NCBI RefSeq assembly: GCF_024054565.1
Contig: NZ_JAMXLR010000092.1
Span: forward strand, 434,001 to 498,000
Length of the DNA: 64,000 nucleotides
Direction: 5' to 3'
DNA from: Aeoliella straminimaris
Lineage (GTDB): Bacteria; Planctomycetota; Planctomycetia; Pirellulales; Lacipirellulaceae
Shown in pieces: positions 54,591-63,083 of the stretch. Both the position numbers and the translations under genes were made by a program. Each line of letters opens with the position of its first letter. Position 1 is the first letter of the stretch. Below the pieces are notes generated by a model that was not told the DNA's origin, searched no databases, and saw nothing but the letters and a program-made list of their open reading frames with translations.

Positions 54591-55604
54591 GTGTTCGAGT
54601 CGATTGCCATTGTGGGCGCCACCGGCGCTGTTGGTCAGATCATTCGTCGCCTGCTCGCTGAGCGTGATTTTCCTTACCAGAAGATCACGTTCCTGGCCTC
54701 TGCCCGGTCGGCGGGCACGACCATCGAGTTCAAGGGCGAGACGCACACGGTTAAAGAGCTAACACCCGAGGCGTTCGACGACATCGACCTCGCGATCGGC
54801 AGCACGCCCGACCCCGTTGCCCAGGAATTTGTGCCATGGGCCAAGGAGCGAGGCTGCGTGGTGGTCGACGAGAGTGGCTACTGGCGGATGGACCCCAGCG
54901 TGCCGCTAGTGGTGCCCGAGGTGAACCCCGAGGCGGCCCTTGCCCATCAAGGGGTGATCGCCAGCCCCAACTGCTCGACGACCCAGATGGTGCTGGCCAT
55001 GAAGCCACTGCACGACGCCGGCAAGATCCGCCGCGTGGTGGTGAGCACCTACCAGGCCACCAGCGGCGCCGGTGTTGCTGGCCAGGCCGAGTTGGTTGAG
55101 AGCGCCCGCGCGCATCTGGATGGCCAGCCGGTGGAGAACAAGGCGTTCGCTCACTCCATCGCGTTCAACCTGATTCCGCAGATCGGCTCGGAGAAGCACG
55201 CGGGTTACACCTCCGAAGAAATGAAGATGGTGTACGAGACGCAGAAGATCTTCAGCGACGAGTCGATCAAAGTCTGCCCCACCTGCGTTCGCGTTCCGGT
55301 GAGCAACTGCCACAGCGAGAGCATCCTGGTCGAGACCGAACGCAAGATCACCGTGCCCGAGGCGCGTGAACTGTTCGCCGCCACGCCGGGCATCAAGGTG
55401 GTCGACAACCTGAGCGCCGGCGAGTACCCGATGCCGAAGGACTGCGATGGCGACGATGCCACGTTCGTGGGCCGCATCCGCGAAGACCTCTCCTGCGAGA
55501 ATGGCCTTACGTTCTGGTGCGTGAGCGACAACCTCCGCAAGGGCGCCGCCACGAACGCCGTGCAGATCGCCGAGCTGCTGGTGAAGAGCGCCGCGGCAGT
55601 TTAG
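54591..55604 (+). CDS. asd: Aspartate-semialdehyde dehydrogenase
   Basis: A 337-residue enzyme of lysine, methionine and threonine synthesis, reducing aspartyl phosphate with NADPH. The Rossmann loop GATGAVGQ (9-16), the catalytic Cys128 in SPNCSTTQM, the substrate motif TYQATSGAG and His in RVPVSNCHSES are visible. The GTG at 54591 was taken as start because GGGAGA lies seven bases upstream and the frame before it reads through non-conserved sequence. Single gene, just upstream of truA. Confidence 0.96.
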   Translation: MFESIAIVGATGAVGQIIRRLLAERDFPYQKITFLASARSAGTTIEFKGETHTVKELTPEAFDDIDLAIGSTPDPVAQEFVPWAKERGCVVVDESGYWRMDPSVPLVVPEVNPEAALAHQGVIASPNCSTTQMVLAMKPLHDAGKIRRVVVSTYQATSGAGVAGQAELVESARAHLDGQPVENKAFAHSIAFNLIPQIGSEKHAGYTSEEMKMVYETQKIFSDESIKVCPTCVRVPVSNCHSESILVETERKITVPEARELFAATPGIKVVDNLSAGEYPMPKDCDGDDATFVGRIREDLSCENGLTFWCVSDNLRKGAATNAVQIAELLVKSAAAV

Positions 55605-55680
55605 CGCCTTCAGCATGGGGTGGTTGGGGTCGAGCTCAGCCATCCAGTGTATCGATACCATCCGCTCCCCATAGGTCTCC

Positions 55681-56433
55681 ATGTCCGAGCGCTGGCTGAA
55701 GCTCACGGTCGCCTACGACGGCACTGCCTACGCGGGGTGGCAGATTCAGCCCAGCCACCCCACGGTGCAGGCCACATTGATGGAGGCCTGGCGCGCGATC
55801 ACCGGCGAGCAGGTCACGCTCACCGCCAGCGGCCGCACCGATGCGGGCGTGCACGCGTTGGGGCAGATCGTGGGCCTAAGGACCGCGAGCAAGCTGGAAT
55901 GCGCGCGGCTGGTGCAGGCCCTCAATGCCAAGCTGCCCGAAGATGTGGTGGTTACAGGCGTCGAATCGGCCCCGAATGGCTTTCACGCCACGCACGATGC
56001 GCTCACCAAGTGGTACCGCTACCAGATTCATAACTCGCGAGTGCGGCCGCTGATGGACCGCCGGTATCGCTGGCATTTGCCGCAAACGCTCGACGTGCGG
56101 GCAATGCAGGCCGCCGCCGACCTGATGGTTGGCCGGCACGACTTCGCCTGTTTCGAGACCACCGGCTCCGAACGGAGCAGCACCGTCCGCACCCTCACGC
56201 GGGTCGGGGTAGGGCAGGGGGGCGCTGCGGGTGAGAAAATCGATTTCGACGTCGAAGGCGATGGCTTTCTCTACAACATGGTCCGTGGCATCACGGGCAC
56301 GCTGGTCGAGGTGGGCCGCGGCGCCCGTGAGCCGCAGTGGGTGGCCGAGGTGCTGGCCAGCCGCGATCGCCGCAATGCAGGGCCAAACGCCCCGGCCCAT
56401 GGGTTGGTGCTGGTCGAGGTGCGGTACGCCTGA
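55681..56433 (+). CDS. truA: tRNA pseudouridine synthase A
   Basis: A 250-residue TruA that makes pseudouridine at tRNA positions 38-40. The catalytic Asp54 lies in GRTDAGVHALGQ; other landmarks are VAYDGTAYAGWQ, LTKWYRYQI and DFACFETTGSE, and FLYNMVRGITGTLVEVG near the end. Start ATG at 55681. It follows asd by 76 bases on the same strand. Confidence 0.97.
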   Translation: MSERWLKLTVAYDGTAYAGWQIQPSHPTVQATLMEAWRAITGEQVTLTASGRTDAGVHALGQIVGLRTASKLECARLVQALNAKLPEDVVVTGVESAPNGFHATHDALTKWYRYQIHNSRVRPLMDRRYRWHLPQTLDVRAMQAAADLMVGRHDFACFETTGSERSSTVRTLTRVGVGQGGAAGEKIDFDVEGDGFLYNMVRGITGTLVEVGRGAREPQWVAEVLASRDRRNAGPNAPAHGLVLVEVRYA

Positions 56434-56439
56434 CTCCAG

Positions 56440-56470
56440 TTGGCCACGTCCCCCGGCAATGGGGTACAAT
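56440..56470 (+). promoter_or_regulatory. Candidate promoter of the tandem sulfatase gene
   Basis: TTGGCC (56440-56445) and TACAAT (56465-56470) are 19 bases apart, 47 bases before the chosen start. The -10 box is good, the spacing is loose. Confidence 0.35.
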
Positions 56471-56516
56471 CGGGCAGCGGACCCTTATCTACCCTTCTTT
56501 GCCCGTGGAGCGAATT

Positions 56517-59285
56517 GTGGTGAGAAACAGCACACCCCTGCTCATATTTGCCTCCTGCTTTGCGATGTGTTTTGCGCGGCTCCCGGTCGCAGAAGCGGCG
56601 GCGACCGATGCGCCCCCCAACATCGTGCTGATTATCTCGGACGATCAGGCGTGGACCGACTACGGCTTTATGGGGCATGAGGCCATCGAGACGCCGAACC
56701 TTGATCAACTGGCGCAGTCCGGCATTACCTTTCGCCGGGGCTATGTTCCAACAGCATTGTGTCGTCCCTCGTTGGCCACCCTGGTCACGGGACTCTACGC
56801 CCACAAGCATCTGATTACCGGCAACGATCCGGCTCGCACGGCTGCCAATCGAGCCCACGCCCAACGTGCGGGAGTCGACCCGCGCGAGTTATTGATTTCG
56901 AACATCGACAAGCATCCAACGCTTCCAAGGCTGTTGGCCGAACGCGGCTATCTCAGCTTTCAATGTGGCAAATGGTGGGAAGGCAGCTACCAGCGGGGCG
57001 GATTTACACACGGCATGACCCGCGGTTATCCCGAACGCGGCGGTCGCCATGGCGACGATGGTCTCGAGATTGGCCGGCAGGGAATGCAGCCGGTGTTCGA
57101 TTTCATCGATACCGCGACCGATGCCGGCAAGCCGTTCTTTCTATGGTACGCCCCGTTCCTGCCGCACTCGCCGCACAATCCACCCGAGCGGATCCTGGCC
57201 AAGTACCGACAACAGGGGCGGCCGAAGTCGGTGGCCAAGTACTATGCGATGTGCGAGTGGTTCGACGAGACTTGCGGGCAGTTGCTCGATCGGCTCGACG
57301 AGAAACACCTCGCGGAGAATACCTTGGTGATCTACGTCACCGACAATGGTTGGATTCAGGACCCGCAGAGCAGCAGCTATGCGGCGCGTTCCAAGCGCAG
57401 TCCCTACGAGGGAGGAATCCGCACGCCAATCATGTTCTCCTGGCCGGGCAAGCTTCAGCCGGCCGAGCGACCAGAGCTGTGCAGCAGTATCGACATTGCA
57501 CCCACTATTCTGGCGGCGGCCGGAGCTGAGATTCCCGACAACCTGCCCGGTGAGAATCTACTGCCCTACCTGCAAGACGAAGCTGTTATCGACCGCGACA
57601 CCATCTACGGCGAGTCGTTCGCCCACGACATTGCCGACATCGAAGACCCTCGCGCGTCACTTTTGCATCGGTGGGTGATTCGCGGCAACGACAAACTGTT
57701 GCTTACCTACGATGGCGTCCCCGGCAAGATGAAATTTCCGCCTGGCAGCGACGCGCCGCAATTGTACGATCTAGAGGCCGACCCCAACGAACAGACGAAC
57801 CTTGCCGCGCAGGAGCCGGAAGTTGTGGATGAGTTGGGGAATCTGCTCAACGAGTGGTATGCAGTGTCGGAGAGCAAAGTGAAGGAAGCGGGCGTCGAGC
57901 ATGACGACGACAGACCACAACGCCCGAACATTCTGCTGGTGTTCGCCGATGATCAACGCAACCACACGCTGGGGTATGCGGGCCATCCGGTGGTGAAGAC
58001 GCCAAACATCGACCAGCTGGCGGCTGACGGGGTCAGGTTCGAGAACACCTTCGTCACCACGTCGACCTGTTGGTCGAGTCGGGCGTGTTTATTTACTGGG
58101 TGTTACGAACGCAAGCACTTGTACCAGGTGCGCCCGGGCCCGCTCAATCCGCAGCTTTGCCAGAGTTCCTACTTCGCCGTGCTCAAAGCCGCTGGGTATC
58201 GTACCGGTCACTTGGGCAAGGAGCATGTGACGATCGACAAGCCCTCAGCGGAGGCGATGTTCGATGTGCGCCGTCGAATCGGGCGCAATCCGTACTTCAA
58301 ACCGCAGCCCGATGGCACCAAGCGGCATGAGACGCAGATCCTGGGCGATTGGGGCATCGAGTTCATCAAGAGCCAGCCGGCCGAACAGCCTTTCTGTTTG
58401 ACGATCAGCTTTAATGCTTCACACGCGGAAGATGGCGACCACCGGCCGGGCATCGGGCACTACCCTTGGCCCAAAGTGACCGATGGCATGTACGAAGATC
58501 AAGAGATGCCGCTACCGAGGCTCGACGATCCGGCGATCTATGCGTCGCAGCCGCAGTTTCTGAAGGACTCCATCAACCGGCAACGCTATTTCTGGCGGTG
58601 GGACGCGTCCGAGAAGTACCAGACCAACATGCGGGCCTATTTCCGCATGATCAGTGGCATCGACCACGTCGTCGGCCGGTTGGTGAAGCAGCTCGAGGAG
58701 CAGGGGCTCGCGGACAACACCGTGATCATCTACACGGCCGACAACGGTTACTACCTGGGCGACCGCGGCTTTGCAGGCAAGTGGACACACTACGAAGAGT
58801 CGTTGCGTGTCCCGTTGGTGATCTACGATCCACGCCTGCCAACCGAAGCCAAAGGCAAGGTTCGCCAGGAGATGGCGCTCAACAGCGATCTGGCGTCCAC
58901 CATGATCGACTTGGCCGGCGAGACGCCTCCGGTAGCGCACTCGGGACGCAGCCTGGTGCCGCTTGTGCGGGGAGCAACCGTAGCGGATTGGCGTACCGAC
59001 TTCCTCTGCGAGTTCCTGGCCGTGCCGAAGACAATTCCCCGGTGGGAAGGCGTTCGCGATACCGATTGGGTCTACGCGCGCTACTTCGTCGACGGCCCCG
59101 GCGAATCGCCCTATGAGTTTCTGCATAGCCTGGAGGAAGACCCAGACGAGCTGGTTAACATTGCCATGCTTCCGCCCGACCAGCAATCCGCCGCACAACG
59201 AGAGGCTCTGGACGCAATGCGCAACCGGTGCGACGCCCTGATAGCGGAGCAGGGGCCGGCGATGGATCAACTTCCTGGTAAATGA
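56517..59285 (+). CDS. Tandem sulfatase: two S1-type domains in one exported protein
   Basis: A 922-residue protein with two complete sulfatase/arylsulfatase domains (about 32-450 and 467-905). GTG at 56517 has GGAG upstream, and a signal peptide follows (VRNSTPLLIFASCFAMCF...PVAEAAA); a frame to 56337 overlaps truA. The formylglycine site of domain 1 is Cys82 in CRPSL, lacking the Arg of the usual CxPxR; domain 2 has Cys518 in CWSSR, a good CxSxR site. Metal-binding DDQ motifs open both (ISDDQAW, FADDQRN). Domain 2 has no signal peptide of its own, so this is a real fusion. Desulfation of algal polysaccharide is likely. No maturase gene is near. Confidence 0.92.
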   Translation: MVRNSTPLLIFASCFAMCFARLPVAEAAATDAPPNIVLIISDDQAWTDYGFMGHEAIETPNLDQLAQSGITFRRGYVPTALCRPSLATLVTGLYAHKHLITGNDPARTAANRAHAQRAGVDPRELLISNIDKHPTLPRLLAERGYLSFQCGKWWEGSYQRGGFTHGMTRGYPERGGRHGDDGLEIGRQGMQPVFDFIDTATDAGKPFFLWYAPFLPHSPHNPPERILAKYRQQGRPKSVAKYYAMCEWFDETCGQLLDRLDEKHLAENTLVIYVTDNGWIQDPQSSSYAARSKRSPYEGGIRTPIMFSWPGKLQPAERPELCSSIDIAPTILAAAGAEIPDNLPGENLLPYLQDEAVIDRDTIYGESFAHDIADIEDPRASLLHRWVIRGNDKLLLTYDGVPGKMKFPPGSDAPQLYDLEADPNEQTNLAAQEPEVVDELGNLLNEWYAVSESKVKEAGVEHDDDRPQRPNILLVFADDQRNHTLGYAGHPVVKTPNIDQLAADGVRFENTFVTTSTCWSSRACLFTGCYERKHLYQVRPGPLNPQLCQSSYFAVLKAAGYRTGHLGKEHVTIDKPSAEAMFDVRRRIGRNPYFKPQPDGTKRHETQILGDWGIEFIKSQPAEQPFCLTISFNASHAEDGDHRPGIGHYPWPKVTDGMYEDQEMPLPRLDDPAIYASQPQFLKDSINRQRYFWRWDASEKYQTNMRAYFRMISGIDHVVGRLVKQLEEQGLADNTVIIYTADNGYYLGDRGFAGKWTHYEESLRVPLVIYDPRLPTEAKGKVRQEMALNSDLASTMIDLAGETPPVAHSGRSLVPLVRGATVADWRTDFLCEFLAVPKTIPRWEGVRDTDWVYARYFVDGPGESPYEFLHSLEEDPDELVNIAMLPPDQQSAAQREALDAMRNRCDALIAEQGPAMDQLPGK

Positions 59286-59349
59286 AGTTGCTCGATCGCT
59301 GAGACCACGAGCTGCAGCGGATGGCTGATCACAAACGTTGGGCCGACCC

Positions 59350-59841
59350 ATGGGCAAAAATCCCAAGCTAGCACCATTGCGGTACCCACAAAATTGGCCT
59401 GCTCCTTCGAGGGTCGAACTGATTTGTCGATGGATTCCAATAGCCGGCTGGATCGTTGGTGCGGTGCTTCAACACCGTCGAACAGGTCCTATCGTAAAAG
59501 AACTAAACCAGCAGTTCGACGCAAGGCCGCCGCACCCGTTCGATTACTGGGATGATGAGTTGCATCGCCGAGTCGCAAGGTCACTGATTGATAGCTGTGT
59601 TCAGGCGTGCTGCTGGCCACACTCTCACTTCATTCCAGGTGACGCTTTTGAAATAATGATGGAGTTTCGTACTGGCGACGGATGCGAGTGGGATGCAATG
59701 TTCCGCATCGAGAAGGCTTTGAACATGAAACTCGACGATGCCGAATGGCGGAGGCTCAGCGAGCTAACGCTTCAAGGCACCGTTGAGTACCTCGCCAGCA
59801 AAGTACAATCGTCTCACACTTTGTACCCAGGCCACGCCTAA
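59350..59841 (+). CDS. Hypothetical soluble protein
   Basis: A 163-residue protein starting at the ATG at 59350 (a TTG four codons earlier is also in frame). It has a proline-rich N-terminus, a weakly hydrophobic stretch (IPIAGWIVGAVL, about 27-40), then an acidic alpha-helical domain with DPFDYWDDELHRR and a Cys pair ACCW. The spacing of helices is reminiscent of acyl-carrier-like helical bundles, but there is no DSL motif. Function unknown. Confidence 0.68.
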   Translation: MGKNPKLAPLRYPQNWPAPSRVELICRWIPIAGWIVGAVLQHRRTGPIVKELNQQFDARPPHPFDYWDDELHRRVARSLIDSCVQACCWPHSHFIPGDAFEIMMEFRTGDGCEWDAMFRIEKALNMKLDDAEWRRLSELTLQGTVEYLASKVQSSHTLYPGHA

Positions 59842-59908
59842 TTCATGGCGTTCAGGAGTCAGCGAGACTGCATGGCCACGTTATTCGACGACCCGCAGGA
59901 GAATTCTC

Positions 59909-60208
59909 ATGGGCAGTTGGTACGCCCGACCCTGTCTCACAGGACTGCTGCTGTTCTTCCTGGCATCTGTCGCCAATGCCCAGACGCCTTCACACGACTG
60001 GAGCTTTGTCGTCGGCTCCAGCCGATTCGGGTTGATTGCCTTTGGTGACATTACCTACGTGTACTACGGTTTCGGATTGGTCTGCGTCCCATTTCCGCCC
60101 GGGATGGTGGCGAGCATGTTGGGCTTCGGTCTGGCCATCGTGTTGGCCGCGTTGATATTTGTCGCAACCAGATGGCGTGTGTTGATGGGGGGGACGCGCA
60201 CATCATGA
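59909..60208 (+). CDS. Small exported/membrane protein
   Basis: A 99-residue protein with AGGAG before the ATG at 59909. A signal peptide (about 1-23, cut after VANAQ) is followed by a short Gly/Tyr-rich part and a membrane helix (about 68-88). No family recognised; it lies 67 bases after the preceding gene on the same strand. Confidence 0.65.
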   Translation: MGSWYARPCLTGLLLFFLASVANAQTPSHDWSFVVGSSRFGLIAFGDITYVYYGFGLVCVPFPPGMVASMLGFGLAIVLAALIFVATRWRVLMGGTRTS

Positions 60209-60336
60209 CAGTGCGTCCGACCCAGTACGAGGCACTGATACCGCAAGGAAGTGGCCGCAGACCCTCATCCCAGGCATTCGAGAACACCGTTTTGCCCTAA
60301 CGCCACTCGATAGGTTTTTTCCTGCAAAGACGGAGG

Positions 60337-60504
60337 TTAGGCTGTCTTATCTCCGAGAACCAGCCAGAGTGCGTGGACCACACCCGGGATGCCGCCCAAC
60401 AGGGTGAGGATGATATTGATCCAGAAGTGGGTGGATACACCAACCTGCAGGAAGGCCGCCACTGGTGGTAGGAAGATCGATAGTATGACCTTGACGACTT
60501 TCAT
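60337..60504 (-). CDS. Pmp3/YqaE-family small membrane protein
   Basis: A 55-residue two-helix membrane protein. It reads MKVVKVILSIFLPPVAAFL, then THFWINIILTLLGGIPGVVHALWLVL, which is the UPF0057 (Pmp3/YqaE/PMP3) pattern: helix one with a PPVAAF kink, a short loop and helix two with GGIPGVVHALW. The ATG at 60504 has GAGG upstream. In yeast and plants Pmp3 affects membrane potential and salt tolerance; bacterial members are mostly uncharacterised. Single gene. Confidence 0.93.
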   Translation of the reverse strand: MKVVKVILSIFLPPVAAFLQVGVSTHFWINIILTLLGGIPGVVHALWLVLGDKTA

Positions 60505-60635
60505 AACTTCATCCTCTCATCAGTTGTGCGAGAGCAATTGCCGTCGAGCAGAGCGATTGAGTCGTGTCAGTACCTGCGCAGCTTAACCAACGTTCCCCCC
60601 GCCGCGCTCGATTGGCTGAAACATCTACCACCATC

Positions 60636-60842
60636 CTACATCTGCTGTGGCAAGTTGGGCAACACGAGTTCCTGAATTGCCGTTTGCTTCAGTATATTCT
60701 CGCACTGAGCTTGGCGGGCAGACTCACGGGCCTGCTGCATGGCAGAGAGGATCAAACTTCCTGCTGCCACGATGATGAGCAACGTGATGCCGACTTCCAC
60801 CCGCGTAATACCGCAACAGAGGCTAGCCTCAACTGTTACCAT
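60636..60842 (-). CDS. Short pseudopilin-like protein (N-terminal DUF1559-type fragment)
   Basis: A 68-residue protein. It resembles the start of a planctomycete DUF1559 pseudopilin: a Gly, then ITRVE with the Glu at +5, a hydrophobic helix (VGITLLIIVAAGSLILSAM) and the motif QQARESARQAQCENILKQT. The usual GFTLVE reads GITRVE, and the entire C-terminal domain is missing; the frame simply ends after LPNLPQQM. It is either a truncated copy or a free-standing mini-pilin. The prepilin peptidase at 27086 would recognise such a leader. Confidence 0.6.
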   Translation of the reverse strand: MVTVEASLCCGITRVEVGITLLIIVAAGSLILSAMQQARESARQAQCENILKQTAIQELVLPNLPQQM

Positions 60843-60886
60843 GGTGCATCTGGGGAAGAGGGCCAGCGGAAGTGAAGATCGGGAGG

Positions 60887-61126
60887 TCAGGATTCAGCGT
60901 TGCCTGCCAAGATGGTCATACATTGGCAAGCTGGGCATCGGAGTGCTTCCCTGACGGCTTGCCGCCTGTTCAGTAAGTGGGCATGGAGGATTGTATGCCC
61001 CTTGGGCCCTGGCAGTAGCGGACTGAAGGTCGGCGGTTCTTCCCGCCAGAACAATCCACTCGCCAGCACATGGTCGAGCCACGTGTAGCCTCGCACCATC
61101 TCGATGTCGCATTGAGGACAATTCAC
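60887..61126 (-). CDS. Zinc-ribbon small protein (DUF6487-like)
   Basis: A 79-residue protein starting with GTG, with AGGAA upstream. Two CxxC pairs, CPQC near residue 3 and CPAC near 66, bracket a hydrophobic/Trp-containing middle, as in small DUF6487 zinc ribbons of the form CPxCxxEM...W. Function unknown, possibly a small zinc-binding regulator or assembly factor. Confidence 0.75.
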   Translation of the reverse strand: MNCPQCDIEMVRGYTWLDHVLASGLFWREEPPTFSPLLPGPKGHTILHAHLLNRRQAVREALRCPACQCMTILAGNAES

Positions 61127-61715
61127 GCGGCTATTCCTGACTGGGCTCCTGCGGCTGGAAATACAGCATTCACTGGGATTCTATTAGGCGGCCAGAAGCG
61201 GCTCAAGCTGCGCCGAACTGAGGCCTTGGCAGTAACGTCTGCGGCCGAGCTGCTGTAAAAACTTCACTGTTGAAATGGTGCGGGGGCGTGATCCAATGGA
61301 GGAGCGAGAAGTTGTGTGCACCCGGCGAGCGGTGGTGGTTCGACCCCACGTCGAGTTGGAATTAGGTGAGTCGGCTGCTGGCGAGGGTGTTGCCCCGCTC
61401 GTTCAGGGTGTGGGGGCAGTTACGAGTTTTGGTCCAGCTTGGGAGTTTTGGTCCACCTTGCTGAATAGCTGGGGAACTACTCTCCCGGTTTTGTCCCGCC
61501 CCGCGGTTGGTGGAGCCTGGAAAACAAGGGGTTTCACCACTTGGGGGGTGACCAAAACCATCGGAGTTTTGGGCCCATGAATCCGACTGGGGGATATTGG
61601 GGATGTTGTACCAATACTCCCTGCGCGGCGGACCGGCAGAAGAAGAGCTACGTCTCCGGAAGGTTTCCGCGCTGTCGGTGAGGCGTTCATCGTTGGTCGG
61701 TGGCGGTGGCTACCG
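61127..61715. other. Intergenic stretch with clustered inverted-repeat motifs
   Basis: No convincing coding frame in 589 bases. The second half carries GAGTTTTGGTCCAG (61424-61437), GAGTTTTGGTCCACC (61443-61457), an inverted GACCAAAACC (61550-61559) and element copy C (61564-61620). Confidence 0.5.
61564..61620 (+). repeat. Small inverted-repeat element, copy C
   Basis: GAGTTTTGGGCCC (61564-61576) and GTACCAATACTCC (61608-61620) are the end repeats around 31 unrelated bases, the same layout as copy B at 16615-16659. Further copies of the left end motif precede it. Confidence 0.65.
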
Positions 61716-63011
61716 CTAGCGGACCCGAGCCTTGAAGGTGAGCACGCCACCTTCGCCGACGTTGAGCGGCTCTTTGATCTCCCAGCGGAGCAGCAGCGAG
61801 CCACCTTCGTTCGGTTCGGTGGTGAAATCGGCGTCCAGGGTCGACTTGGCGGAGTCTTCCACGTACTCCAGGCGAGTCGCCAGGTTGTCGACGATCGTGA
61901 CATTGCCGATGGGCTGATCGCCCACGTTGTCGAATCGCAGGGCAAACTCGACCTCTTCGCCAAGTTGCGCGGCGCCGGTCGAGGCCAGCTTGATCAGACG
62001 AATACGCGGCGAGTCGGGTTCTTCCAGTCCGAAGATCTCGCCTGCCTGCGTGCGGCCGATTTGCTGATGAACCTGCTTGCCATCGATAACCACCTGGGCC
62101 GACACGTCGGACGCCCAACTGTAGGCCGAGACAATCGCCTTGGCGAGTCGCGGCTTCTCGGCATTGTCGATGATGCCGAGCTTGACCACCTGCAGATTGA
62201 GCTGCGGCGCGAGGATGCCTTCGAGGTCGGCCAGCGATATGCGGGCGTTGATGCCACCGGCCTGCTGACGCGCACGAAACAGGCTGGCCGGCTGATCGCC
62301 CAGACTGGCGATGGGACCCTTTTGCTCGACCGCCGTGGTGGCCAGATCGGTACGATTGGCAGCGGCCAGGGCCATTTCGTCGATAATACCACCAGGGCCA
62401 ACGCGATGTTGATTCACCGTAAGCATATCCACGCGACGCACCGCGCCGAACCGCGGGGCATAGATACACACGCGGTTGCTCGGTTTAACAATGACCCGAC
62501 CATCCTTGGTGTCGTAGTGGGTGATGGTATCTTCCTGCTCGACGCCGTGCAGTCGCCAGTCGTAATCGACTCCGGCCGGGGTGTGGAAGTCGCCACCGTC
62601 GCACAGGTACTCGTCCGATGGTCCGACCACAGCGCAGCTCTGGCAACCGCAGTTGTAGGAACCATCGCAACCGGCCGCGGGATCGCAGCCACCAGTGTCG
62701 CAGGTACCACTTTGACAGCCGTGGCAGCTACAGGGAGCAACTTCGCCGTGGTACGGCTGGGTGGGAACCCGATCGATCCACTGCTGCGAGGCATATTGAG
62801 CTTGCTGAACGGCGTAGGGGGGAGGCTGAGGCACAGTAGCCTGGCTCAGTTCGCTTCCCATACCACCCTGCGAGTAGCCACCAACGTTGGTGTGCGGCGC
62901 CAAGGGCGACGTCGACTGGCAAGCACACAATGCAATGACCGCTATCACGATCATCAACGCGCGGAACCAACGCGGAAAGAAGACAACTTGTTGCGCGTAG
63001 GGCGTGTGCAT
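61716..63011 (-). CDS. Lipoprotein with Cys-rich region and C-terminal DUF11 domain
   Basis: A 431-residue envelope protein. A lipoprotein-type signal ends ALCAC (Cys at about 31). Residues about 92-137 have ten cysteines in GC-spaced pairs (APCSC, HGC, TC, GGC, AGC, NC, GC, SC, LC). A globular region follows, and a C-terminal DUF11-type beta domain (about 335-431, with VEFALRFDNVGDQPIGNVTIVDNLAT) that forms the repeat of many surface proteins. Disulfide cross-linking is likely, as known for the protein-rich walls of this phylum. The partner gene lies 72 bases upstream on the same strand. Confidence 0.87.
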   Translation of the reverse strand: MHTPYAQQVVFFPRWFRALMIVIAVIALCACQSTSPLAPHTNVGGYSQGGMGSELSQATVPQPPPYAVQQAQYASQQWIDRVPTQPYHGEVAPCSCHGCQSGTCDTGGCDPAAGCDGSYNCGCQSCAVVGPSDEYLCDGGDFHTPAGVDYDWRLHGVEQEDTITHYDTKDGRVIVKPSNRVCIYAPRFGAVRRVDMLTVNQHRVGPGGIIDEMALAAANRTDLATTAVEQKGPIASLGDQPASLFRARQQAGGINARISLADLEGILAPQLNLQVVKLGIIDNAEKPRLAKAIVSAYSWASDVSAQVVIDGKQVHQQIGRTQAGEIFGLEEPDSPRIRLIKLASTGAAQLGEEVEFALRFDNVGDQPIGNVTIVDNLATRLEYVEDSAKSTLDADFTTEPNEGGSLLLRWEIKEPLNVGEGGVLTFKARVR

Positions 63012-63083
63012 GGTCTTGAGAAAGCAGAGAAAAGGTTGGCCAAGCAGTCCGAAGCCGTGCGGCGTAGGGTGCGGCCGTTATGT

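Noticed and set aside
61275..61580. A 101-residue frame upstream of the DUF11 operon
   Set aside because: It runs through the GAGTTTTGGTCC repeats, which explain its FGPAWEFWSTLL-like residues; there is no homology signal.
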